A DNA stretch of 48,351 nucleotides from positions 1 to 48,351 of the forward strand of contig JAQBRJ010000014.1 of NCBI GenBank assembly GCA_028286545.1. The letters are read 5' to 3'. A program made the translations under genes and the position numbers. Source of the stretch: Parcubacteria group bacterium. GTDB lineage: Bacteria; Patescibacteriota; Minisyncoccia; Phycocordibacterales; Phycocordibacteraceae. The notes beneath the pieces were generated by a model that worked only from the letters and a program-made list of their open reading frames with translations, searched no databases and was not told the origin of the DNA. Positions 17,309 through 29,600 of this stretch are shown one piece after another; positions within the stretch are counted from its first letter, which is position 1; every line of letters starts with the position of its first letter.

Positions 17309-17657
17309 AACGATATAGCTAGTAAATACTAGGCTTTTCGATATGTTTCACGGCAACTATTTGGGCCTGTATCAGCATAAAATTTTCGCGAGCACGATAG
17401 AAATTTCATTTTTAGAGGCCCCAAAGAGCTTTTTCGAGGCGCTACGATGCTCTGTACGCGATCTTTGTGAGCATAGATGCGTCTTTGTTTGCGCACATCC
17501 ATCACAAAAAGTTTGTACTGGTGAAAATTTATTGCTAAGTACGTACGAGAAAAATATTTTAGAAATGCACATGAAAAAATAATACGTTTTATCCCCAAAC
17601 ACTATGCGAGGTATTACGATATAGCTTGGTATTATTTAGGTAATTCGGATATCCGAC

Positions 17658-20600
17658 ATGCCTGATCTTTCTAAAAACCAAATCTCCACTTCGTTAGTCT
17701 CAACGAAAATAGCTTCGGAACTTTCCGGATATAATTCTGACTATCTCGGTCGTGTGTGTCGTGAAGGAAAAATTAAAGGCACACAAGTTGGGCGCGCATG
17801 GCTCATCGATAAAGAATCTCTCTTACAGTTTGTAGAATCTCAACAGGAGCGAAAGCGTGAACTTGCACAACAAACCGCAAAAGTTCGTGAGCAAGAATAT
17901 AAGACGGCAAATAAGACAACGCCGGTTTTTGATGGCGTAAAAAATGCGACGCAAAAAGCTACACAGAAAGCCACTGAAGCAGCGCGTGCCGTTATTTCAC
18001 CAATACAACGCTCACATTTTTCAGGATCTGCGCGAGGAGTGCAACGTGCACATGCGACACGCGTAAACCGGCCACTTGTTGCCGCAGCAGTCGCTCTCGT
18101 GTTCACTGCTGGAACGGCATACGCGTCTACCGCACCACAGCTTCAAGAAATGCTCGCGCGCATGCCAGAAAATATTCAGCATGTTGCAGATGCCGTAATG
18201 CGTCCGCGTGTTATTGATGATTCATTCCGCATTACTGATGCAACGCCCGCGCAAAAAATAGTTGCAGCAGAATTCGCTGTTCCGAATGCAAAAAATATTT
18301 CACGCGGATTTGCATACGCAACGGGAGCTAAGTCGAACACGTACGCACAAACATTTGCTGCTGCTTCTGTAGGTGATTCGAATAACTCTGACGCAACGTT
18401 CGCATCGCACTTTAGTACTGAAGAAAATGCGCGCGTGGCACACACGCGCATTGCGCTGGTCACTGATGCTATCGCACATCCTTCGCACATGGCTGTCTCA
18501 CTCGTACAGGGATACGTGCAGACGGGTGCGAACATTTTTGCGACTGCACACACTATCGGCGACACATACCTCGCGATGGTGTACGGGGTCGCTGACTCAT
18601 CACTTGCAACAGCTGCAGTCGCACGCGACGTTGTCGCTAACGCTCCAACAAATACGAACGCACTTCTCGCGCTCTACGAGCGCGGCACATACGCATGGGT
18701 TGATGCGTCACACACCGTTGCAGAAGTGTCTGCAGGAACCATATACAACACCGGTGGCACAATCGGCGGGCTCGCAACGGCAGCGCCAGGAGCAATCGTG
18801 CATGCGCGCGAAGCACTTGCGAATGCATGGGTAGATCGCTCGCTCGCGCTCGCGAATGCTGCAGCTGATTCACAGACTGCTGCAGGAACCAAAGCACTTG
18901 CCGTTGCAGATAGCATCGGTAGTAGCTATCTCGGTGCAGTTGACACTTCTGGCAACGTCGTCGGAGGAGCACTTGCAAGCGCAGTAGCGGCACTACCAAA
19001 TGCATCAGAAGTCTCGCCCGTGATATCGGCTCCTGCACAGCAGGCCGTAGCTACTGCACAAAATGCAGGACACACCCTTGCTGCTGCAGTGCCTGCCATG
19101 CCAGAGCACGTATCGTTCTCAACTATTAGTGACCTCACCCAGGACACCATGCTCGGCATGGCGGGGAAGGTTATGGCGTGGGCAGACACCAACAGCGGCA
19201 ACACACAGAGTGCAAGCGTGATTTCATTCGCCCCAATCTCATGGCAGCGCACCATTCAGCGTATCTTTGTTGCAGGCGGCGAAATCGCACAGGCACTCGT
19301 ACACGCAAGCGTTCGCGCTATCGCTGATACCTTCTCACTTCCGGGAGCGTTCTCGCCTGAGCTCGCTGTTGTGCCGTTTGGTCCGACGCAGACCATCGCA
19401 CTTCCTCAGCCAACAAACCTCGGCGGAGCAAATGGCGTTGCGCTCGGAAATGACAGTTCATCGGCAAGCGGTTCATACACGGGCGGTGCAACAGGACCCA
19501 CAACGTACATTCAGAACATCATCAACAACTTCAGCAAAGATGCATTTGGTACATCGTTCAACGACGCTGTGCTCGCAATCGTTGGACCCTACGTGCAGCA
19601 CAGCATCGACTCCGCAATCGGAAGTGTTCGTAGCAATGGAGGAGGCGGAACGACCGTCGTAACGGGATCAACACCCGCAAACGTCGTGGTCCAAGGGGGA
19701 TCGGCATCACTCGCATCACTTGATGTCAGCGGTTCAACAACACTCAATACTCTTACGACGACAGGAGTGACAACGCTCGCAACAACAACCGTAAACGGTG
19801 ACTTGAATATCACCGGCACCATTTCTGCAGGCTCACTCGCAGTATCTTCCATCACCTCAAACGGTCCGGTTATCGCGCCGTACTTCACAGCAACGTCTAC
19901 TGTCGCAACTTCAACATTCCCAAATCTTGCTGCAACGAATGCTGACATAACAAATGCAACACTCGGCAACGCAACATCTACCAATTTCTTTACGACAAAT
20001 CTTTCAGCAGCCGCAGCAAATATTACGAATGCCGTCTTCGGTTCATTCGTCGCAAACCTTGCGAACATCACGAGTGCAACTATTACGAATCTCACCGGCA
20101 CCAACTCACAGTTCGTAAACAGCACGACGACGAATGCAACAACCACAAATCTCTTCGCAACGAATGGCGTTATCAACAACGCAACATCTACTAATCTTTT
20201 TGCAACAAATGTTTCCGGTACGAATGCAACATTCGGTAACGCAACAACTACGAATCTCTTCGCAACGATTGCAAGCGCGGTGACTGGTTTCTTTGACAAC
20301 CTCTTTGCAACAAATGCTCAGTTCGTAAATTCCACCACGACGAATGCGACGACGACCAACTTCTTCGCGACGAATGGTTTCATCAATACGCTTGCGTCCG
20401 CAGTTGCAAACATCGCAAGCGCCGTCATCACAAACCTCACCGGCACCAACTCGCAGTTCGTAAACAGCACAACGACTAATTCCGTTGCAACTAATGCAAC
20501 GACTACGAATCTCACTGCAACAAATGCTTCGCTCACAAATGCGCTCATTACGAACGGTACTTCAACAAATTTTGCTGCGACAAATCTTACCGGTACCAAC

Positions 20601-23600
20601 GCACAGTTCACGAATGCAACGAGCACTAATTTCTTTAGCACGCTGGGCAGCTTCACCAATGCTATCTTCGGTTCATTTGTTGCAACACTTGCAAACATCA
20701 CAACGGCAACAATCACAAACCTAAGTGGCACCAACTCAGTATTCGTAAATGCAACAACGACCAATGCCACGACTACGAATCTCTTTGCAACGAACGCAAC
20801 CACGACAAACCTGGTTACTTCGAACCTCACCGGTACCAGTGCGCAATTCACTCATGCAACCACGTCAGACTTCGCTGTTACCGGTACCGTCGGATCAAAT
20901 CTCATTCCTTCGCTGAACAACCAGTACGACATTGGTTCGCCAGGTGCTACGTGGAGTAATGGATACTTCGACAGCATCCATGTTGCTAATTTCTTTGTGG
21001 CCTCAACGTCAATCGACGGAACAGCCTCAAACGTATTCAGTATTAACTCTGATAATGCGACCGCCGATACTGAAGATTCATCGATCTCCTTTGATCGTGG
21101 AAGCATCTCACCGAATGCACTGCTCACTTGGAATTCAACCCTCGATCGCTTCGAATTTAATATGCCGGTTCAGGCACCAAGCCTCACGGCCTCTACAACC
21201 TTTACGCTTGGAACATCAACGTTTAGTTCATTGCTCGGCGCGGGCCTTTCGAATGTCGGTGGTGCGCTTACGGTTACGGTCTCAACAACATCGCTTGCTC
21301 TTGATTCCTCGTACTTCAAGCAGGGAGGAAATAGCTTTGGTTCTACGGCAATTCTGGGTACAACCGACAACAATTCTCTCAATATACTCACGAATAACTC
21401 GGTGGCGGGCACATTCCTCGCCAATGGATTCCTTGGACTCGGCACAACGTCGCCTGTAGAGCGCCTCTCTGTGGCAGGGAATGCCCTTATTTCCGGAAGC
21501 CTTAAGGCTGCTTCACTCATCACCACAGGGAATGCAAATGTTAACTCGCTCACCATTGGCTCGCTCTCAGGTTTCCTCAAAGCAACAGCCGGTGCCGTAA
21601 GTACCGCACTGGTAGACCTTTCTACGGACGTAACGAGCACACTTCCTGTTGGTAACGGCGGCACCGGCGCGACGTCTCTCACGGGTCTTTTGGTAGGTAA
21701 CGGCACCGGTGCCTTCACCGCCACGACCCTTTCTTCGGGCATTGCATCGCAAATAAGCGACGAAACAGGCACGGGCGCTCTCGTATTTGCCACATCACCA
21801 ACCTTTGGCGGCACTGCAATCTTCAATAACGTTACGGCAACGAGTGCGACGAGCACAAACTTCGCTTCAACAAACACTGCAATCACGAATCTAACCGCAA
21901 CCAATCTCACGGTTGGTGGTTCAACATTCACCTCACTCCTTGGCAGTGGTCTTGCAAACGTTGGTGGTGTACTTACTGCTACAACGTCAACCAGTACGCT
22001 TGCCCTTGATTCTCAGTACTTTAAACAGGGAGGCAATGCCTTTGGTGCCCTTGCTACACTTGGCACCACCGACAACAACGCACTAATCTTTGAAACCAAT
22101 AGTCTTGAGCGAATACGAATAAACACCTCAGGCCAGCTCGTTTCAAACATTGCTTCATCTGCTGGCACACCAGCGTTTACATGGAGCAGTGACCTCACCA
22201 CGGGTCTCTTTCATCCTGCGATAAACCAGATTGGCTTTAGCACTGGTGGTATACAGCGTGCAGTGATTGATGGAAATGGAAATCTTGGCCTTGGAACCAC
22301 CACGCCATTCGCAAAGCTCACCATCATAGGCGATCTCTCCCTCAGCGGCGGCATTTACGATAACAACCTGACTCGCGGAACGCTTGGTCAAATCCTTCAG
22401 ACCACCGGCACCGGCGTGCAGTGGGTAGGTACGAGCACCCTTGGACTTCAACCAGCAGGAAACTACATCACGGCACTCACGGGCGATGTATCAGCGAGTG
22501 GCCCTGGCTCAGCGGCTGCTACACTCGCAACGGTTAACTCGAATACCGGCTCGTTTGGCTCTTCAACGGCTATTCCAACATTCACCGTTAATGGGAAAGG
22601 TCTGATTACTGCTGCTGGGTCTGTAGCGGTCATCGCTCCCGCAGGAACGCTCACAGGCACGACGCTCGCAAGTAATGTTGTGTCTTCTTCACTCACGAGC
22701 GTAGGTACGCTCACCGCCTTGACCGTCTCAGGTGCTACTACTCTTGGAAATCTCACTGCAGCACTTGCAACGACCACTTCACTCACGACAACCAACTTTA
22801 TATTGGGTGGATCTACCTTCACAAGCCTTTTGGGCAGCGGCCTCTCAAATGTCGGTGGTACGCTCAGTGTCTCTACATCATCACTTGCGCTCGACACCAC
22901 GTACTTTAAGCAAAACGGAAATTCATTCGGCGCAACCGCTTCGCTTGGCACAAACGATAATAATGATCTCGTCTTTAAAACCAATAGTCTTGAACGTCTA
23001 CGCGTAAACACCTCTGGCCAGCTCGTTTCAAACATTGCTTCAGCAGCAGGTACACCAGCATTTACATGGACTAGTGACCTCACCACGGGTATCTTCCACC
23101 CAGCGAACAACAACGTTGCTATCAGCACGGGCGGTATTGAACGTTTGCGTGTTGATGGTAACGGATTCATTGGTGTCGGAACAACGACGGCATCTCGAAC
23201 GCTTACGGTCGCAGGCGACATTGGCCTCACCGGTGCACTCTATGCGGGCAATACCTCTGCAGGAACAGCCGGGCAGATTCTTCAGACTACAGGGACTGGA
23301 ATTCAATGGACCTCAACCTCGACTCTTGGACTTCAGCCTTCTGGAAACTACATCACCGCACTTACTGGTGACATCAGCGCAACTGGTCCTGGCTCGGCAG
23401 CGGCAACACTCGCAACAGTGAACTCAAACACTGGTTCATTTGGTTCTTCCACAGCGATACCAACCTTCACGGTTAACGGAAAAGGTTTGATTACTGCTGC
23501 AGGAACGGTTGTGGTGATTGCTCCTGCTGGCACACTTACAGGAACGACACTTGCAAGCAATGTCCTTGCGTCCTCTCTGACTTCGGTGGGCACATTAAGC

Positions 23601-26600
23601 AGCCTCACCGTGTCAGGCACGAGCGCGCTTGGGAACCTGACCGCAGCGCTTGCAACAACGACGTCCCTTACAACAACGAACTTTATACTCGGAGGCTCAA
23701 CCTTCACGTCGCTTCTTGGTACAGGACTCGTTAATACCGCAGGAGTACTTTCTATTTCAACCTCGTCTCTCGCGCTTGATACTAATTATTTCAAACAAGG
23801 AGGCAATTCATTTGGCGCTACAGCTCAGCTCGGTACCATCGACAATAACGATCTTGTCTTCCAAACAAATAACGTTGAGCGTCTTCGTATTAACACCTCA
23901 GGCCAGCTCGTTTCAAACATTGCTTCAGCAGCAGGTACGCCAGCATTTACATGGACTAGTGACCTCACCACGGGTATCTTCCACCCCGCTTCCAACAACA
24001 TCGGCTTCACAACAGGTGGCATTCAACGTGCGGTGATTGATGGCAATGGAAACCTTGGGGTTGGTACTTCGTCACCAAGTGCACGACTTACGGTTAAAGG
24101 TGTAGGCACAACCACAGGGATAAACTTCCAGACAACGAACTCAAACAACGCAGCACTTTTTACGATTCTTGATAATGGAAATGTAGGAATTGGCACCACA
24201 TCTCCTGTTGTAGCCCTACACTTGGCCAGCAGCACTGCAAGCACACAACTACGAATTGAAAGCGGTCAAAATACTGGTCTTGCACGAATTCAGTTTTTAA
24301 ACGATCTCGGCACTACCGCGTCGGTTGCTTATACAGGTTCTGCAAATGCTAATACGGCTATCTTTAGTATTCCAGATCAGCTTTACCTTAACGGAGCAGG
24401 AACAGGGGGTGTGACAATTAATGCAGGCGGTGCTTCCGGCGTGATTCGTTTTGCTACCGGAGGAACCGCTTTTTCAAATGAACGTTTGCGCATTGATGCT
24501 GCAGGTAACGTTGGTATTGGTTCAACAACACCACTCTCAACCTTGAGCGTCACCGGCACGGGAATCACAAACCCCTTCACCATCGCGTCATCGAGTGGCT
24601 TGTCACTATTTAGTATCAATCCTTCCGGAGCTGCGCTCTTTAATAATCAAGCAGGCTCAATCGGAACGGTGCTGCAGTCATTCGGTGCAGGCGCAGCACC
24701 TCAGTGGGTTTCTACCTCAACCCTCGGCTTCGCCTCCGGCACTTCGCTTGGCTCCGCAAATCAAGTCGCGTACTACAACTCCTCCGGCGTACTTGGCGGC
24801 ACCGCAGGCTTCATCTTTGACGGCACAAACCTCTCTGTCGGAGGCACTATCACCGCAACTGGCCAGCATATCGGCATCGGCGGCACGGGTGCTGCTGGCA
24901 CGCCCTCATATACCTTTGCGTCTGACCTAACAACCGGCATATTCCATCCTGCCTCCAACAATATCGGCTTCTCAACCGGCGGCATACAGCGTGCAGTGAT
25001 TGATGGGAATGGAAACTTCGGCATCGCCACCACGTCGCCTCTCGCAAAGCTCGATGTCTACGGCACCGCTGGCACAGCTGATATTTTCGCTATCTCGTCA
25101 TCGAGTAACGCGCGGCTATTCACGGTTACAAGCGGTGGCAATGTCGGTATTGGCACATCGTCGCCCGCGACAAAGCTCAGCATTCAAGCAGCTGCGCCAT
25201 CAATCACTCTCAATAACACGACGAGCGGCGGAAGCGCATTCCTAATTCGAAACGGCAGTATCGGCAACACCAGGTTCGATATCTTCGACGCGAAGAATAA
25301 TATCTCAATGCTCACCATTGATCGTAATGATGGTAATGCCGGGCAGGTTATGATCGGAACGTCGAGCAACTCGGCTCCAGGTAACAACAGCCGCCTCTTT
25401 GTGTATGGGGGAGCCAATGGTGCAAACATTGACATGATGGGCGATCCAAGTCTCTCCGGCGGCATCGGTGACCAGTCACAGGTCGAAGCTGAAGGTGCAG
25501 ACTGGGGACTCGGCGCTTTGGGCAATACAAACTCAATTGCCATCCGTTACTTCGGTAACTCATTCCCGAACGCTCTTGGTAACTGGGCTGGTGTTACGAC
25601 GCACAATACGGGCGTACTCGACTTTGGTACCGCAAGCAACGCCGTTATTCGCACCTCAACCTCAACACCAATAATTGTAGGAATAAACAACGTCGAAACA
25701 CTTCGCTTCACGTCACTGGGTCTCAGTATCGGTACTACTTCTGCATTTGCTGCACTCACACTTGGTGGAGATCTCTCAATCAGTGGCGGTATCTACGACC
25801 GTAGCGCAACGCGTGGTACGTCAGGACAAATCCTTCAGACCACTGGCACCGGCGTGCAGTGGGTAGGTACGAGCACACTTGGGCTTCAACCGGCAGGAAA
25901 CTACATCACCGCTCTCACCGGAGACATAACCGCAACTGGCCCTGGTTCCGTTGCAGCAACACTCGCAACAGTGAACTCAAACACTGGTTCATTTGGTTCC
26001 TCGACAGCCATTCCAAACTTCACGGTGAACGGAAAGGGACTCATCACCGCCGCAGGTTCAAGCGCGGTGATTGCTCCTGCAGGTACGCTCACCGGCACAA
26101 CGCTTGCTAGCAACGTAGTGTCGTCATCTCTTACCTCAGTCGGTACACTTACCGCCTTGACCGTCTCAGGTGCTACTACTCTTGGAAATCTCACTGCAGC
26201 ACTTGCAACGACCACTTCACTCACGACAACCAACTTCATCCTCGGCGGGTCTACCTTCACAAGCTTGCTCGGCACTGGACTTGTGAATACTGGCGGCACA
26301 CTCACGGTCTCAACTACTTCAAACGCTCTTGGTTTTGATACCACGTATTTCAAACAAAACGGCAATGCCTTCGCAGGCCTCGCTACGCTCGGCACGACCG
26401 ACAGCAATGCCCTTCGATTCATTACGGGTGGTACTGAGCGTGCACGATTTGATACGAGTGGGAACTTTGGTATCGGCACAACAACCCCTAACTCGCTCCT
26501 TGAAGTTTCAGGTTCTGATACAAGTACAGCACTTACGACATTCGATCCTGCGGTAGCACTATCAATAGTCAACCGCAGCACAACGAACAATACATTCGCA

Positions 26601-29600
26601 GCACTTGCATTTCGAACCCAGGATCTGACTAATAATTCAGCGACTTCGACCGCACAGATTCTCGGAATTAACACTTCACACACAGCGGGTAGGGCATCTG
26701 GAGCACTGGCTTTCCAGACCCTAAACTCGGGAGTCCTTTCAGAAGTCATGCGTATCACGAACACAGGTCGTGTTGGTATAGGAATTACAATTCCAACGTC
26801 TATCCTTAGCGTATTTGAAGCTACACCGACTGTTTCTACCACCACGACTGGAACTTCGGCGACGTCGTTACTCACCATCAACGGCGGTTTCGGTGGCGAC
26901 ACATCTTCAAGCGGTTCGTCGGTATTTGCCGGCAATGGCGCGACAATTACCCTTGTAACGGGAACCGGTGGAAGTGTAACGGGTAATCCTACTACTGGTT
27001 TCGCTGGGACAGGAGGAGACTTTATAGTATCGGCCGGTGCCGGAGGTCAAATAACAGGACTGCCAACGAGCGGCACGGGCGGAGCCGGCGGTAGCATCAA
27101 TCTCACTGCCGGTGGTGGAGGCCAAGGTTTTACTGCGGATGGTATCGCAGGTAACGTCAACATTACGGGCGGCGTATCAGCGTCAGGTGTTGGTGGTGCA
27201 GGCACAGGTGGCGGATACGTTTCTATTAGCGGTGGAGCGGGCGGAGGATCGGGTCTTAACGGTGGCAATGTCTACGTCTTCGGTGGAGGCCCAGGCTTCG
27301 CAAGTTCAGCAGGTAATGTGGTGCTCGGTTTGAATCCGAGCGGAACCGTACGCGCAAATATCGGTGTCGGCACCTCTTCACCCGTTGCGAAGCTCGATGT
27401 ATACGGTACCGCAGGAACTGCAGACATCTTCGCGATTTCGTCATCGAGCAATTCACGGCTTCTCACCATCTCAAGCGCCGGTTTTGTTGGCATCGGCAGT
27501 TCAACACCATCAAAGACTCTCTCCATTACGGGTGATCTTTCGCTTTCCGGCGGCTTCTTTGACTCACTTTCTTCCTCGGGAAGTAATGGTTTTGTTTTGC
27601 AGTCAACGGGCAGCGCCACTAAATGGGTCGCTACGAGCACTCTCGGCTTTAGCTCTGGAGGTGGCGCTACTGCGGCAGGTACCAGTGGCCAAGTTGCGTA
27701 CTTCAATGGCGCAAGCTCATTAGTCGGTACCTCAGGGTTTACGTTTGATGGAACCAACCTAAGCGTCGGAGGCACTATCACTGCAACCGGCCAGTACATC
27801 GGCATTGGTGGCACCGGTGTTCCAGGCACACCGTCGTACAGCTTCACCGGAGATCTCACCACGGGTATCTTCCATCCTGCTGCAAACACTCTTGCGTTTA
27901 GTACTAACGGTACCGAACGTGGCCGCTTTGATTCAGCAGGGAACTTTGGTATCGGCAGCAGCACCCCGCTCTCAACACTGAGCGTAAGCGGCACCGGTAC
28001 CACGAACCCATTTACGGTTGCATCGTCGAGTGGTAACTCACTCCTTACTGTGCTGTCGAATGGAAATGTTGGTATTGGAAGTTCAACCCCAAACTATCTG
28101 CTCTCTGTTGCAGGGCAAACACTTATCGGATCCGCAGGTTTCCCTACGGGGTCATTAGGCGCAACATTCAACACCTACACTACTGACTTGAATACCTTCT
28201 CGCTTGGCAGTAGTTTTCAATCTACAGGCTCAATCAATGCTGCCGGTTCGTTCCAATCACTTCAATTCAACGTTACGGACAGTGGAGGAAATAATGTGAA
28301 TACCATGCAAGGTCTTAATGGCTTGGCGGTTAAGAGTACATCAGGAAGTGTAACGGCTTTGATTGCGATACAAGCAAGCCCGCGTCTTACGGGTACTGCG
28401 ACTGCGATTACTATGGAAGGGTATCGTTCCCAGGTTCGCACCCCCGCAGGCACAGCAGCGAGTACGACTATTGATTTCAGCGCAACTGCAGCGACAAGCG
28501 GAGGCGTAATAACAAGTGCGTATGGAGTTAGGGTTGTTTCAAAGAAAGTAACTGGTGTAGTAACGGGCTATGGTATTGGTACTGACGGTGCCACAGACCT
28601 CAACTACTTCATGGGTAGTACGGGTGTTGGTACCACCTCGCCTGCAGCAAAACTTGATGTATACGGAGCCGCTGGTACTGCCGACATCTTTGCTATCTCG
28701 TCGTCGAGTAATTCACGACTCCTTACGGTTACGAGCTCGGGGAACCTTGGTATCGGCACCTCTACTCCGTCTAAGAAACTTACTGTTTCGGGAGATGAAT
28801 ATCTCACGGGCGGGTTCTTTGATAGCACATTCTCAGCGGGAACGCTCGGCATGGTTCTTCAGTCAACGGGGACAAGTACTCTGTGGGTCGCCACCTCTAC
28901 TCTCGGCATCTCAGGCACTAACTACTTTACGAACTCGGGAGCTTCCACGTATTTGAGTACAGGTACGAATCTTGGTATCGGTACATCGACACCGGCCGCA
29001 CGACTCGATGTCTATGGCGTTGGAGGCACCGCGGACATCTTTACCATTTCGTCGTCGAGCAACTCACGACTTCTGACGGTTACGAGTTCAGGTAATCTCG
29101 GTGTTGGTTCATCATCACCCTTCGCGCGCCTTACCGTTGCAGGAAGTGGTACTACTGCAGCGACCACGAACTTCCAGACCACGAACTCTTCTAACTCACC
29201 GCTCTTCACTATTCTTGATAATGGCAACGTGGGCATTGCAACATCAACGCCAGCTGATCGTCTTGCAGTCACGGGCGGCAATATTGTTCAGACCGTAAGT
29301 ACGGGAGCCTCTGTAAAGGGCACGCTCATCAATAGCGCGTTTGCGGGTGGTATTGGCGTGGTAGTGTCGGGCAAGTACGCGTACATCGCTGCGAGTAGCG
29401 CGAGCGCCGTGAGTATCGTCGATATTTCAAACCCTACAGCACCGACACTCGTTGGTAGCGTTGTTGACGCTACCAACCTTGCCGGTGTCTTTGGTATCGC
29501 GGTGTCGGGCAAGTACGCGTACGTTACTGCCAACAATAACCAGCGCGTAACGGTTGTCGATATCAGTAATCCAAAGGCGCCGGTTGTCGTAAGTAACCTG

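Larger units (their letters stand above)
16927..17657. other. 731-bp non-coding region upstream of the giant gene
   Basis: The longest gene-free stretch here. It begins with two tandem terminators (16942-16982 and 16991-17027) and a small hairpin (ATAAATGC/GCATTTAT, 17040-17064). The remaining 590 bp are AT-rich, and the 79-codon frame at 17343-17582 has no recognisable family or start signal. Repeated CAAAGT motifs occur at 17151-17308. No known RNA family was recognised. Confidence 0.7.

Noticed and set aside
17343-17582. A 79-codon plus-strand frame in the non-coding region
   Set aside because: No -10 box or ribosome site at useful distance, no family, and overlapping frames of similar length on the other strand.
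20100-20865. Possible CRISPR-like array
   Set aside because: The repeats are degenerate, in frame, variable in spacing and encode Asn/Thr protein repeats; no cas genes are nearby.
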